A stretch of 64,000 bases of DNA from Thioglobus_A sp964344985 (GCA_964344985.1 CAYFPI010000003.1:47481-111480), one strand, 5' to 3'; counted from the stretch's first letter, positions 1-9,020 are shown. Program-made: numbers and translations. Notes: generated from the sequence alone by a model not told the origin.

Positions 1-245
1 AGCATAATTAGAGCGCAATGGCGCACCTCATGAATAGGGTGTTGTAGTAATTCATCTAGTATTTTAAAAGTTATTTCTTTGTGATATTTTTTTGCCACTT
101 TTCTAGTATGTGGCACACGTATGCCCATAAATTTATCAAATTCTGAATACTCTCCTTTGTCAGTTTTAAAAAACCATTCGTTAGTCTTTCGGCGCTCGCT
201 ACTAGCATAAGTTTTTAATTCATCAATTATTTCTTTTGCATTCAT
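1..245 (-). CDS. DNA alkylation repair protein, AlkD-like HEAT-repeat family (5' part only)
   Basis: This gene runs off the left edge, so only the first 81 codons are present. Reading leftwards from an ATG at 245, the protein starts MNAKEIIDELKTYAS and continues through WFFKTDKGEYSEFDKFMGIRVP, then a helical stretch ending in HPIHEVRHCALIM. The F-K-T-x-x-G-E-Y segment, the G-I-R-V-P turn and the H-P-x-H-E-x-R segment are typical of the N-terminus of the PF08713 family. Those HEAT-repeat glycosylases remove positively charged alkylated bases (family knowledge). It is divergent from msrA with about 40 bases between starts. The stop and the catalytic region lie outside the window, so activity cannot be judged. 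Confidence 0.75.
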   Translation of the reverse strand, partial: MNAKEIIDELKTYASSERRKTNEWFFKTDKGEYSEFDKFMGIRVPHTRKVAKKYHKEITFKILDELLQHPIHEVRHCALIM

Positions 246-286
246 CAGCTATACTATGATTTTTTTTAATAGTGGCTTAATCATAC

Positions 287-781
287 ATGCAAATAGCTTA
301 TTTCGCCGGTGGATGTTTTTGGTGTGTTGAGGCTGTGTTTCAACGTGTAGAAGGAGTTGTTAATGTTATTTCTGGCTATTGTAATGGTAGTACTATCAAT
401 CCTAGTTATCAAGATATTTGCACAGGAGAAACGGGTCATGCCGAGGTGGTAAGAATTGAGTTTGATGAATCAAAAATTTCTTTTCAACAATTATTAAAAA
501 TATTTTTTGCCACGCACGACGCAACAACACTCAACCAACAAGGTGATGACAAAGGCACGCAGTATAGATCTGCTGTATTTTATACTGATGATATTCAAAG
601 ACGGCAAGCAGGGGATTTTATTAAAAAATTAGAAAATGACATTGTTACAGAAGTAAGTAAATTAGAAAAATTTTATCCAGCTGAAGATTGTCATCAGAAC
701 TACTTTAATAATAATCCTGAGCAAGCTTATTGTAGAATGCTTATTAAACCCAAGATTGATAACTATTTTAAAAACCTATGA
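287..781 (+). CDS. msrA: Peptide-methionine (S)-S-oxide reductase MsrA
   Basis: Reduces methionine-S-sulfoxide in oxidised proteins. The 164-residue protein opens with the family signature G-G-C-F-W-C, placing the catalytic cysteine at residue 10. It has the Y-x-x-G-x-x-x-N-P-x-Y pattern, G-H-A-E near residue 50, D-x-G-x-Q-Y-R-S near 90 and E-x-x-H-Q-x-Y-F near 135, all expected of MsrA. There is no fused MsrB domain. It overlaps the next gene by four bases (ATGA), so the two are probably co-transcribed. No signal peptide is visible, so it should be cytoplasmic. The length is normal for a short MsrA. Confidence 0.95.
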   Translation: MQIAYFAGGCFWCVEAVFQRVEGVVNVISGYCNGSTINPSYQDICTGETGHAEVVRIEFDESKISFQQLLKIFFATHDATTLNQQGDDKGTQYRSAVFYTDDIQRRQAGDFIKKLENDIVTEVSKLEKFYPAEDCHQNYFNNNPEQAYCRMLIKPKIDNYFKNL

Positions 782-1518
782 ACGATCAAGATCTACTAAG
801 ATACTCTCGCCAAATAATGCTGCCTCAAATTGGTATAGAGGGCCAGCAGACTTTGTTAGATTCTACATTTTTATTGATTGGAATGGGTGGATTAGGCTCT
901 CCAAATGCGCTTTATTTGGCAGCAGCTGGAGTTGGTCATTTAATTATTGCAGATTTTGATACAGTAGAAATCTCCAATCTTCAGCGCCAGGTTATTCATC
1001 ATACAGATGACATCGGAAAACCCAAAGTAGACTCTGCTAAAGAGAAAATGCTTGCAATTAACCCTGATATAAAAATTACCACAGTTGAAAGATTAGATGA
1101 GAGTAATTTAGGTTTATGGATAGAGCAATCTGATGTGGTATTAGATGGCACTGATAATTTTGAATCGCGCTTTAAAACCAATCAGTCCTGTGTTGAACAA
1201 AAAACACCTTTGGTGTCAGCAGCGGTTATTCGTTTTGAGGGCCAACTCTGCGTTTTTAAAGGCTATGAATCTAATCAGCCTTGTTATCAGTGCTTATACT
1301 CAAAAGAGGGTAATAATGATGAGAACTGCACTGAGAATGGCATACTTGCCCCTGTTGCTGGAGTAATGGGGTCTTTACAAGCCTTGCAAGCACTTAAAGT
1401 TGCACTTGGTTTGGGCGAGCAATTAGTGGGTAAATTGATGATAATAGATGCACTCGATTTAAACATTAGAAGTGTCAAAATCAACAAGGATAGTACTTGT
1501 CCAGTGTGTGGCAAATAG
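778..1518 (+). CDS. moeB: MoeB/ThiF-type sulfur-carrier adenylyltransferase
   Basis: An E1-like enzyme that adenylates the C-terminal glycine of a small sulfur carrier (MoaD or ThiS) so that it can become a thiocarboxylate for molybdopterin or thiazole synthesis. The 246 residues contain the nucleotide-binding G-x-G-G-L-G-S near residue 37, D-x-D-x-V-x-x-x-N-L-x-R-Q near 60-70, D-x-x-D-N-F near 130, and two zinc-binding CxxC pairs (CYQC near 168 and CPVC at the C-terminus). The N-G-I-L-A-P-V-A-G segment is typical of MoeB. It has no rhodanese domain. No carrier protein gene is adjacent, so MoeB versus ThiF is not settled. The start overlaps msrA. Confidence 0.85.
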   Translation: MNDQDLLRYSRQIMLPQIGIEGQQTLLDSTFLLIGMGGLGSPNALYLAAAGVGHLIIADFDTVEISNLQRQVIHHTDDIGKPKVDSAKEKMLAINPDIKITTVERLDESNLGLWIEQSDVVLDGTDNFESRFKTNQSCVEQKTPLVSAAVIRFEGQLCVFKGYESNQPCYQCLYSKEGNNDENCTENGILAPVAGVMGSLQALQALKVALGLGEQLVGKLMIIDALDLNIRSVKINKDSTCPVCGK

Positions 1519-1678
1519 TAAGTAAAAATCAGCCTAAAATCTTAGTAAAAAAAACGCACAAAAAGATGAAATTATTAATAATATCTGTATAATTAGTGCC
1601 AAAAATAATTTTATTAAAATATTTTTTAGCTGCAAATCTCTTACAGCGGATATTTTAAGACTTTCTAGGAGTAATAAT

Positions 1679-1861
1679 ATGAGCGGACAAATGCAAAGAC
1701 CTGAAGTTCCTACAGGTGTAGTTGGTAAAGATGGTTTTAAGGTTACAACAACTCAAGTTAGAGTTGACGGTAAAGTACAGCCAGGTTTTCACGTAGGTTA
1801 CACAACTGAGTGGGATGAAGTTCAAAAGGAAGTTCCATACGAAACACCTAAAAGACCATAA
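1679..1861 (+). CDS. Small hypothetical protein of 60 residues
   Basis: I do not recognise this family. The gene has a good ribosome-binding site (AGGAG seven bases before the ATG), its own 160-base upstream region and a strong terminator directly after it. It therefore looks like a monocistronic, well-expressed small gene. The protein has no cysteine, no signal peptide and no membrane segment. It is rich in Val, Thr, Gly and Lys, has an alternating beta-type pattern in the middle (KVTTTQVRVDGKV), and ends in a charged Pro-rich tail. The compositional look suggests a small soluble beta-rich or partly disordered protein. Function unknown. Confidence 0.7.
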   Translation: MSGQMQRPEVPTGVVGKDGFKVTTTQVRVDGKVQPGFHVGYTTEWDEVQKEVPYETPKRP

Positions 1862-1884
1862 TTTTTTTAGATAAATTATTGTTT

Positions 1885-1915
1885 TAAAAAAAGCCGCAAT
1901 TTGCGGCTTTTTTTA
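1885..1915 (+). terminator. Rho-independent terminator after the 60-residue gene
   Basis: An AAAGCCGCAA / TTGCGGCTTT inverted repeat with an almost vanishing loop is followed by a T-run. It lies 25-55 bases after the stop of the small gene and isolates it from tdh. Confidence 0.85.
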
Positions 1916-1989
1916 TTGTCTGCTTGTAAGTAGTAAAATTAATGCCAATAAGTCTTGTACAATTTGCTCTAAATAATTAGGAATTAACA

Positions 1990-3024
1990 ATGAAAGCGTT
2001 AGTAAAAAAACATGCAAAAGAAGGAATTTGGTTAGAAGATGTGCCAATGCCTGAAGTGGGTAATAATGATGTTTTGGTAAAGATCAAAAAAACAGCAATT
2101 TGTGGTACCGATATCCATATTTATAATTGGGATGAATGGGCGCAAAAAACCATTCCTGTGCCAATGACTACTGGCCATGAATTTGCAGGAGAAATTGTAG
2201 AGCTGGGTTCTAATGTCAGTGATTTAAAAATTGGTGATATTGTCTCAGGTGAAGGGCATATTACTTGTGGCCGTTGTCGCAATTGTTTAGCAGGGCGTAA
2301 GCACTTATGTCCAAACACTATCGGCATTGGTGTTAATCGCACAGGGTGTTTCGCTGAGTATTTATCGATTCCAGCTGAGAATGTATTCAAACCATCACGT
2401 GATATCTCTACTGATTTACTTAGCTGTTTTGACCCGTATGGCAACGCCGTACATACTGCATTGTCTTTTAACATGGTGGGTGAGGACGTGCTTATTACTG
2501 GCGCAGGACCAATTGGTATTATGGCAGCTATGGTAGCAATGCACGCCGGAGCGCGTAATGTTGTTATTACCGATCTTAATCAATATCGTCTAGATTTGGC
2601 TAAAAAAGTAGTACCAAAGGTTATTCCTGTTAATGTTGGAAAAGAGTCTATTACTCCAGAGTTAATGCAAGAGTTGGGTATTTTTGAAGGTTTTGATGTA
2701 GGCCTGGAGATGAGCGGCTCTCCGCATGCATTTGGTGATATGTTAAATCTTATGATTAATGGCGGTAATATTGCCATGTTGGCAATTATGCCATCAGGAT
2801 CAGGCATTGATTGGGATCAAGTGGTGTTTAAAGGATTAACAATTAAAGGTATTTACGGTCGTGAGATTTTCGAGACTTGGTACAAAGGTTCAATGATGGT
2901 ACAAAGTGGCCTACCACTGGAAGACATTATTACCCATCGCTTTCACTATACAGACTTTCAAAAAGGTTTTGACGCGATGCTCTCGGGTGAGTCTGGCAAA
3001 GTAATATTAAATTGGGAAGATTGA
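1990..3024 (+). CDS. tdh: L-threonine 3-dehydrogenase
   Basis: Oxidises L-threonine to 2-amino-3-oxobutyrate with NAD+, the first step of threonine breakdown to glycine and acetyl-CoA. The 344 residues form a zinc-dependent medium-chain dehydrogenase: catalytic zinc ligands C-G-T-D near 38 and G-H-E near 63, a structural zinc cluster of four cysteines between about 93 and 107, and a Rossmann fold with G-A-G-P-I-G near 171. Length and ends match bacterial Tdh closely. Only one base separates it from kbl, and the two make the complete Tdh-Kbl pathway. The downstream glyA fits one-carbon/glycine metabolism. Confidence 0.96.
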   Translation: MKALVKKHAKEGIWLEDVPMPEVGNNDVLVKIKKTAICGTDIHIYNWDEWAQKTIPVPMTTGHEFAGEIVELGSNVSDLKIGDIVSGEGHITCGRCRNCLAGRKHLCPNTIGIGVNRTGCFAEYLSIPAENVFKPSRDISTDLLSCFDPYGNAVHTALSFNMVGEDVLITGAGPIGIMAAMVAMHAGARNVVITDLNQYRLDLAKKVVPKVIPVNVGKESITPELMQELGIFEGFDVGLEMSGSPHAFGDMLNLMINGGNIAMLAIMPSGSGIDWDQVVFKGLTIKGIYGREIFETWYKGSMMVQSGLPLEDIITHRFHYTDFQKGFDAMLSGESGKVILNWED

Positions 3025-3025
3025 T

Positions 3026-4219
3026 ATGAGTTTTAAAAGTGCAAAAGATAGCATTGCTAAAGATTTAAAAGAAATTGAGGCTGCAGGCCTTTGGAAGACT
3101 GAGCGTATTATCGCTTCAGAGCAGAAAAATGATATCACCTTAGAAGATGGCTCAGAAGTTGTTAATATGTGTGCCAACAACTACTTGGGCTTGGCCAATA
3201 ATGTGGAGGTTATTCAAGCGGCTAAAGACAGTTTTCATCAGTGGGGGTTTGGCTTATCATCGGTGCGTTTTATTTGCGGCACGCAAACAGTTCATAAAAC
3301 TTTAGAACAAAAGGTTAGTGAATTTTTAGGCATGGAAGATACGATTTTGTATGCTGCGTGTTTTGATGCGAATGCAGGATTGTTTGAAGCCATTCTAACT
3401 AACGAAGATGCCATTATTTCTGATGAGCTTAACCATGCTTCAATCATTGATGGTGTGCGCTTGTGCAAGGCTGCAAGATTCCGCTATAAAAATAATGATA
3501 TGGATGATTTGCGTGCAAAGCTAGAAGAAGCAAAAGCCGGTGGTGCAAGAAGAATTTTAATTACTACTGATGGTGTATTTTCAATGGATGGCACCGTTGC
3601 ACAGCTAGACAAAATTTGTGATTTGGCTGATGAGTTTGACGCCATGGTGCATCATGATGATTGTCATGCAGTTGGCTTTATGGGTAAAAACGGTCGTGGC
3701 GTTCATGAGTATTGCGATGTGATGGATCGAGTGGATATTATTACTGGCACGTTTGGTAAGGCACTCGGTGGTGCGTCAGGCGGTTATACCTCAGCTCGTA
3801 AAGAGATTGTTGATATGCTACGCCAACGATCACGCCCTTATTTGTTCTCCAATACTTTAGCGCCATCAATTTGTGCGGCATCACTTAAAGTGTTGGATAT
3901 GCTTTCAAGCTCGACAGAACTGCGTGATCGATTAGAGTCTAATACGCATTACTTTAGAAAAGGCATGCAAGAGGCAGGGTTTGATGTGGATGATGGCGAT
4001 CATCCAATTGTGCCGGTAATGTTGGGTGATGCTAAGCTTGCACAACAGATGAGTAAAAAACTCTTGGAAAAGGGTATTTATGCAATTGGATTTTTCTTTC
4101 CAGTGGTACCAAAAGGCAAGGCTAGAATTCGCACACAAATATCTGCAGCTCATACCAAAGAGGATTTAGATCAAGCAATTGAAGCTTTTGCGCAAACTCG
4201 AGATGAATTAGCTAGTTAG
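3026..4219 (+). CDS. kbl: 2-amino-3-ketobutyrate coenzyme A ligase (glycine C-acetyltransferase)
   Basis: PLP enzyme of the alpha-oxoamine synthase family. It cleaves 2-amino-3-ketobutyrate with CoA into glycine and acetyl-CoA, taking the product of Tdh. At 397 residues it is full length. Visible landmarks are M-C-A-N-N-Y-L-G-L near 48, the D-D-C-H-A-V-G loop near 210 and the T-F-G-K-A-L-G-G segment near 243 containing the PLP lysine. It is translated from an ATG two bases after the tdh stop. Its 3' end overlaps the convergent DJ-1 gene by a few bases. Confidence 0.96.
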   Translation: MSFKSAKDSIAKDLKEIEAAGLWKTERIIASEQKNDITLEDGSEVVNMCANNYLGLANNVEVIQAAKDSFHQWGFGLSSVRFICGTQTVHKTLEQKVSEFLGMEDTILYAACFDANAGLFEAILTNEDAIISDELNHASIIDGVRLCKAARFRYKNNDMDDLRAKLEEAKAGGARRILITTDGVFSMDGTVAQLDKICDLADEFDAMVHHDDCHAVGFMGKNGRGVHEYCDVMDRVDIITGTFGKALGGASGGYTSARKEIVDMLRQRSRPYLFSNTLAPSICAASLKVLDMLSSSTELRDRLESNTHYFRKGMQEAGFDVDDGDHPIVPVMLGDAKLAQQMSKKLLEKGIYAIGFFFPVVPKGKARIRTQISAAHTKEDLDQAIEAFAQTRDELAS

Positions 4220-4764
4220 CAATTGGCCAGCAATTCTTTTTTTAGAGTTGTGTAAATTTCATTACCTTTTAAAGTTTTAACAATTTCTAGCGCAAAACAC
4301 ACAGCTGTACCAACGGCTTGTGAAGTAATAATTTTTCCATCGATAATTGTACCGGTATTTTGGTCGTAGCCTTCAAGACGGATCTTGTTTTCAATAGAAG
4401 GATAGCAAGTGTAGTTTTTGCTCAAAACATCAGCAGCATCCAATGCATAAGGCGCTGCACAAATAGCGCCAATATACTTATCATCTTGTTTCATCTGCTT
4501 AAGGATAGATTGCACAGTTTCGTTACTCGCTAGAGACTCGGTTCCACCCCAACCACCAGGCAGTACAATCATATCTAAATTATTAGCGTTAACTTCATCA
4601 ATTAAGCAATCGGTTACTATAGGAATATTATGAGCACCCATAGCGGTTTTATTATCTACACCAGCTACGATTACATCAATACCTCCACGTCTACAAATAT
4701 CAATAATACTAATAGCTTCTATTTCTTCAAATCCATTGGCTAAAGGCACTAATATTTGCGTCAT
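4216..4764 (-). CDS. DJ-1/PfpI (ThiJ/YajL) family protein
   Basis: A 182-residue member of the class I glutamine amidotransferase-like DJ-1 family. It shows L-A-x-G-F-E-E-I-E at the N-terminus, L-P-G-G near residue 68 and the nucleophile elbow A-I-C-A-A-P near 100, containing the redox-sensitive cysteine. YajL/DJ-1 proteins act as oxidative-stress chaperones or glyoxalase/deglycase-like enzymes; which activity applies here is not visible. I chose the ATG at 4764 over upstream in-frame ATGs because AAGGA lies just before it and the protein then starts where the family does. It is divergent from glyA. Confidence 0.85.
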   Translation of the reverse strand: MTQILVPLANGFEEIEAISIIDICRRGGIDVIVAGVDNKTAMGAHNIPIVTDCLIDEVNANNLDMIVLPGGWGGTESLASNETVQSILKQMKQDDKYIGAICAAPYALDAADVLSKNYTCYPSIENKIRLEGYDQNTGTIIDGKIITSQAVGTAVCFALEIVKTLKGNEIYTTLKKELLANC

Positions 4765-4858
4765 AATTTCATCCTTGTTTGTGTTTGCACCCCGCAAGAG
4801 GGTACAAGTACGTTAAAATAATTAACTTAATTTTAAGCATAACATCAAAAGGAAAACC

Positions 4859-6112
4859 ATGTTCGAAAAATCTCAAACTTTAGCCAAAGTAGATGGCGAT
4901 ATTGCTAATGCCATTAAAGCAGAAGAGGCGCGTCAAGAAGCACATATTGAGCTGATTGCTAGTGAAAACTACACCTCGCCTGCAGTGATGGAGGCACAAG
5001 GTTCTCAACTTACTAATAAATACGCAGAAGGCTATCCAAAGAAACGTTATTACGGTGGCTGTGAGCATGTTGATGTGGTTGAACAGTTGGCTATTGACAG
5101 AGCTAAAGAATTATTTGGTGCAGATTATGCAAACGTGCAGCCGCACTCTGGTTCTCAGGCAAATGCTGCAGTTTTTCAGGCTTTAGTAACTCCAGGCGAT
5201 ACAATTCTAGGTATGAGTTTAGCACATGGCGGTCATTTGACTCACGGTGCTGCACCTTCTTTTTCAGGTAGAAATTTTAATGCAATTCAGTACGGTTTAA
5301 ATCCTGAAACAGGTGAGATTGATTATGATGAAGTAGAGCGTTTAGCAAAAGAACACAACCCAAAAATGATTATTGCTGGTTTTTCTGCTTATTCAAGGGT
5401 GGTTGATTGGCAACGATTTAGAGATATTGCTGATAGCGTAAGCGCTTATTTATTTGTTGATATGGCACATGTTGCAGGTTTGATTGCTACAGGCGAGTAC
5501 CCATCGCCAGTGGGTATTGCTGATGTTACTACTACAACAACACATAAAACACTTCGTGGCCCTCGTGGCGGTTTGATTCTTGCGCGTGCCAATGAAGAGA
5601 TTGAAAAGAAATTAAATTCTGCAATTTTCCCTGGTATTCAGGGTGGCCCATTAATGCATATTATTGCTGCTAAAGCGGTAAGCTTTAAAGAGGCAATGAG
5701 CGATGAGTATAAGGCTTATCAAAAGCAAGTTAAGGTAAATGCTCAAGCAATGGCTGAGACATTTATTGCGCGTGGTTTTGATGTGGTATCTGGCGGTACT
5801 GATGATCATTTATTTTTGGTAAGTTTTATTGATCAAGGCTTAACAGGTAAGGCAGTAGATGCGGCACTTGGAAGTGCACATATTACCGTTAACATGAATG
5901 CTGTTCCGAACGATCCGCAATCACCATTTGTAACAAGTGGTATTCGTGTAGGAACGCCAGCAGTAACAACACGCGGCTTTGGCGAGGACGAGTGTCGTGA
6001 TCTTGCATCTTGGATGTGTGATATTTGTGATGATCTTGATAATCAATCAGTAATCGATGTAGTTAAAGCTAAAGTTGCTGAGGTTTGTGCCAAGCATCCG
6101 GTTTATAAGTAA
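4859..6112 (+). CDS. glyA: Serine hydroxymethyltransferase
   Basis: Interconverts serine and glycine with tetrahydrofolate and supplies 5,10-methylene-THF. The 417-residue protein carries E-L-I-A-S-E-N-Y near 35, the Y-A-E-G-Y-P-x-x-R-Y-Y-G-G stretch near 55, D-M-A-H-V-A-G-L near 200 and the PLP-lysine motif T-T-T-T-H-K-T-L-R-G-P-R-G near 225. It is translated from a start preceded by AAAGGAAA. nrdR follows 18 bases later, the order seen in many proteobacteria. Glycine from the tdh-kbl pair upstream could feed it. Confidence 0.97.
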   Translation: MFEKSQTLAKVDGDIANAIKAEEARQEAHIELIASENYTSPAVMEAQGSQLTNKYAEGYPKKRYYGGCEHVDVVEQLAIDRAKELFGADYANVQPHSGSQANAAVFQALVTPGDTILGMSLAHGGHLTHGAAPSFSGRNFNAIQYGLNPETGEIDYDEVERLAKEHNPKMIIAGFSAYSRVVDWQRFRDIADSVSAYLFVDMAHVAGLIATGEYPSPVGIADVTTTTTHKTLRGPRGGLILARANEEIEKKLNSAIFPGIQGGPLMHIIAAKAVSFKEAMSDEYKAYQKQVKVNAQAMAETFIARGFDVVSGGTDDHLFLVSFIDQGLTGKAVDAALGSAHITVNMNAVPNDPQSPFVTSGIRVGTPAVTTRGFGEDECRDLASWMCDICDDLDNQSVIDVVKAKVAEVCAKHPVYK

Positions 6113-6130
6113 TAGTAATTTAGGGGGAGA

Positions 6131-6583
6131 ATGCGCTGTCCATTTTGTCAGTCTGATGATACAAAAGTATTAGACACACGCCTCATTGATGACGGATCGC
6201 AAGTACGTCGTCGTCGTGAGTGTACATCTTGTGGCGAGCGTTATTCGACCCGTGAAACGGTTGACCTTAATCTGCCACGTTTAATCAAGAGTGATGATTC
6301 TCGCGAGTCTTTCAGCGAGGAAAAATTACGCTCCGGACTTTTAAAAGCACTAGAAAAACGCCCAGTAAAGACTTCACAAATTGAAACTTCGATTCAGCGT
6401 ATTCAGCGCAAGCTTATGACTCAAGCAGAACGTGAGGTGCCTTCTACTAAAATTGGAGAGTGGGTGATGGAGGAGTTGAAAGCGCTTGATGAAGTTGCTT
6501 ATATTCGTTTTGCTTCAGTATATAGACAATTCCAAGATATTGAAGAATTTAAGAATGAGATTGATAAACTCATGAAGAAATAA
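6131..6583 (+). CDS. nrdR: Transcriptional repressor NrdR
   Basis: Zinc-ribbon/ATP-cone repressor of ribonucleotide reductase genes. The 150 residues begin with M-R-C-P-F-C, and a second CxxC (C-T-S-C-G) near residue 31 completes the zinc finger. The R-R-R-R-E-C basic stretch binds DNA, and the ATP-cone follows from about residue 49. A strong GGGGGAG ribosome-binding site precedes the ATG. Its TAA shares one base with the radA start (TAATG), which implies translational coupling. Confidence 0.96.
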   Translation: MRCPFCQSDDTKVLDTRLIDDGSQVRRRRECTSCGERYSTRETVDLNLPRLIKSDDSRESFSEEKLRSGLLKALEKRPVKTSQIETSIQRIQRKLMTQAEREVPSTKIGEWVMEELKALDEVAYIRFASVYRQFQDIEEFKNEIDKLMKK

Positions 6584-7944
6584 TGGCAAAAGCCAAGATT
6601 GAATTTGTTTGTCGAGATTGTGGCGCTTCACATCATCAGTGGGCAGGTCAATGCTTAGAGTGTAAAGCTTGGAATACATTGGAAGAGGTTGTACTTTCTC
6701 AAGCTACCTCATCAAAACCAGAAAGTTTAAAAGACCTTCCAGCTTCAAAAATTCAAAACTTATCTGATATTAAATCTGAAAATAGATCTAGATTAACTAC
6801 TGGCTTAAGTGAACTTGATCGTACTTTGGGTGGTGGTCTGGTCGATGGCTCTGTGGTGTTGATTGGCGGTGATCCTGGGATTGGAAAATCAACACTTATT
6901 CTGCAGGCCATGGCAGCCATTAATAAAGACAATACTACGCTTTATGTCAGCGGCGAAGAATCGGCGGAGCAAGTTAGTGATCGTGCAATTCGTTTAGGCA
7001 TTAAAGAAGATATATTGCTACTTAGCGAAACACATCTAGAAAAAATTATCAAGCTGTCTAAAGAGGTTCAACCTAAAGTGATTGTGATTGATTCAATTCA
7101 AACCATGGTGACTGACGGCTCAACCTCTGCGCCTGGTTCGGTCACGCAAGTTAGAGATTGTGCAGCACAACTTACGCAATACGCCAAACAGACCAATACT
7201 ATACTACTGATGATTGGTCATGTTACCAAGGGCGGTGCGCTTGCAGGGCCAAGAATTCTCGAGCATATGGTAGATGCTGTGTTGTATTTTGAAGGTGATG
7301 CAGGTGGACGTTATCGTATTATCCGCGCAGTGAAAAACCGCTTTGGCGCGGTGAATGAAATTAGTGTGTTTGCTATGAGTGAAACAGGCCTGCAACAAGT
7401 TGAAAATCCATCGGCAATATTTCTATCCAATCAGGTCAAGCCATCACCGGGCTCAATGGTGATGGTGACGCGCGAAGCAACAAGACCACTGTTAATTGAA
7501 GTACAAGCATTGGTTGATCAAGCAAATGGCAATCCTAAAAGAGTGTGTGTTGGTTTAGAGCAAAATCGTCTTGCATTGCAATTAGCAGTACTGCACAAAC
7601 ACGGTGGTATAGCCACGCATGATCAAGATGTATTTGTTAATGTGGTGGGCGGTATCAAAGTGAGTGAAACAGCATCTGACTTGGTGGTGATGTTGGCGAT
7701 CATGTCCAGCCTTAGAGATAAGGTTATTCCCAAAGATTGGATCGCATTTGGCGAAGTAGGGCTAACAGGTGAGGTGCGTCCAGTTTATAACGCAATTGAG
7801 CGTTTATCAGAGGCGCAAAAACACGGCTTTAAGGTTGCAATCATACCAAAGGGTAACGTGCCTAAAAAAGCACCTAAAAGCTTAAAGATTATCTCGATAG
7901 AGTATTTATACCAAGCTTTGCAGTATATGAGTGAAAATACTTAG
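6583..7944 (+). CDS. radA: DNA repair protein RadA
   Basis: RecA-like branch-migration helicase of homologous recombination. The 453-residue protein has the N-terminal zinc finger (C-R-D-C-G and C-L-E-C), Walker A G-G-D-P-G-I-G-K-S-T near 105, the RadA-specific K-N-R-F-G motif near 250, and a C-terminal Lon-like domain. Full length. It sits in a glyA-nrdR-radA run and is followed by an unrelated secreted protein gene. Confidence 0.96.
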   Translation: MAKAKIEFVCRDCGASHHQWAGQCLECKAWNTLEEVVLSQATSSKPESLKDLPASKIQNLSDIKSENRSRLTTGLSELDRTLGGGLVDGSVVLIGGDPGIGKSTLILQAMAAINKDNTTLYVSGEESAEQVSDRAIRLGIKEDILLLSETHLEKIIKLSKEVQPKVIVIDSIQTMVTDGSTSAPGSVTQVRDCAAQLTQYAKQTNTILLMIGHVTKGGALAGPRILEHMVDAVLYFEGDAGGRYRIIRAVKNRFGAVNEISVFAMSETGLQQVENPSAIFLSNQVKPSPGSMVMVTREATRPLLIEVQALVDQANGNPKRVCVGLEQNRLALQLAVLHKHGGIATHDQDVFVNVVGGIKVSETASDLVVMLAIMSSLRDKVIPKDWIAFGEVGLTGEVRPVYNAIERLSEAQKHGFKVAIIPKGNVPKKAPKSLKIISIEYLYQALQYMSENT

Positions 7945-8016
7945 TATTAAACAAACAAAGTGTCTGTTTGCTTAAGGTATTATTTAAGTTATATTAATAA
8001 ACAAGGAAAAAACATC

Positions 8017-8361
8017 ATGAATAAATTTATTGCAGGAATGTTGTTGGTATTTATCTCAGCTTCTTCTCAAGCTGATTTTGAAACAGCATGGGAGAAAAGT
8101 GTAGGCTGGACTATTGAAAGCACTAAAGTGATTGATAGTTTTGAGCATGAGAATGGCAGAACAGAGTCTGCTTTTCAAGGTTGTGAAGTTGGTAGAAACA
8201 TCTATTTCCGTGATGATACGTATGTAACTTGCACCACTAAGGGATATCATTATGCATATGCACCAACTGCAATATTGCTAAGCAAGACCGTTCCTTATGG
8301 GGACAAGCCTTCTAAGATGTGGAGAATGATTGTCAATGGCAATATGTACGGGATAGAATAA
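8017..8361 (+). CDS. Small secreted hypothetical protein
   Basis: Unrecognised 114-residue protein. I take the ATG at 8017, preceded by AAGGAAAAAAC, because it begins a clean signal peptide (MNKFIAGMLLVFISASSQA, cleavage before DFETAW). Longer in-frame starts would spoil it. The mature part is about 95 residues, with two cysteines (near 52 and 69) that could form a disulfide in the periplasm, and a Tyr/Trp-rich second half. A bidirectional terminator follows. Function unknown. Confidence 0.7.
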   Translation: MNKFIAGMLLVFISASSQADFETAWEKSVGWTIESTKVIDSFEHENGRTESAFQGCEVGRNIYFRDDTYVTCTTKGYHYAYAPTAILLSKTVPYGDKPSKMWRMIVNGNMYGIE

Positions 8362-8382
8362 TTTAGCTAATCTCTAAATAAC

Positions 8383-8415
8383 AAAAAAGCCCAAGAATTT
8401 ATCTTGGGCTTTTTT
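8383..8415. terminator. Bidirectional rho-independent terminator
   Basis: A perfect 14-base inverted repeat (AAAAAAGCCCAAGA / TCTTGGGCTTTTTT, loop of five) sits between two convergent genes. Its A-run and T-run let it work on both strands, ending the secreted-protein gene and the B12 operon. Confidence 0.92.
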
Positions 8416-8423
8416 TATCCGTA

Positions 8424-9017
8424 TTAAAGATCAATTCCTTTTTGTGCTTTAATGTTTTCTCTAAAGGCATGCTTTATATCCTTTATTTCACTTACTGTGT
8501 CAGCAATATTAATTAAATCTTCTGAGGCAGTACGACCTGTAATTACTACATGTTGATTTTTTGGTCGATTATTAAGTGTATTAATAATATCTTGCTCATC
8601 TAGGTATTTATAGCTAATCATATAAGTAAGCTCGTCTAGTACAACCAAATCAATAGAGTCATCTGCAAGATATTTCGCGGCCTTCTCCCAAGTTTTAACA
8701 GCCATAGCAGTGTCGTATTCTTTATCTTGAGTGTCCCAAGTAAAGCCTGTTTTCATAAATGCAGTTTGAACATTGGGTTGTTTGGCTAAGAATACATCTT
8801 CGCCTGTATTCTGTACACCTTTTAAAAATTTGGCGATACCGATTTTCATATCATAGCCAAGTGCACGACAAATCATCCCTAAAGCCGAAGACGACTTACC
8901 TTTACCATTGCCAGTTAAAAGTATGATAACACCTTTATCAATATCAGCAGCTTCTATGCGAGAATCAATATATTCTTTTTTGCGCTGCATGCGCTTTTTA
9001 TATTGATTATCTGACAT
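8424..9017 (-). CDS. cobO: Cob(I)yrinic acid a,c-diamide / corrinoid adenosyltransferase
   Basis: Transfers adenosyl from ATP to cob(I)alamin or related corrinoids to make the adenosyl cofactor; in salvage it is called BtuR/CobA. The 197 residues hold a P-loop T-G-N-G-K-G-K-S-S near 37, A-K-F-L-K-G near 66, and L-D-E-L-T-Y near 126, all typical of CobA/BtuR. It lies last in an operon after the BtuM-like transporter gene, with only three bases between them. The operon has a receptor, a transporter and this enzyme but no corrin-ring synthesis genes, so a salvage role is inferred. Confidence 0.93.
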   Translation of the reverse strand: MSDNQYKKRMQRKKEYIDSRIEAADIDKGVIILLTGNGKGKSSSALGMICRALGYDMKIGIAKFLKGVQNTGEDVFLAKQPNVQTAFMKTGFTWDTQDKEYDTAMAVKTWEKAAKYLADDSIDLVVLDELTYMISYKYLDEQDIINTLNNRPKNQHVVITGRTASEDLINIADTVSEIKDIKHAFRENIKAQKGIDL

Positions 9018-9020
9018 GCG

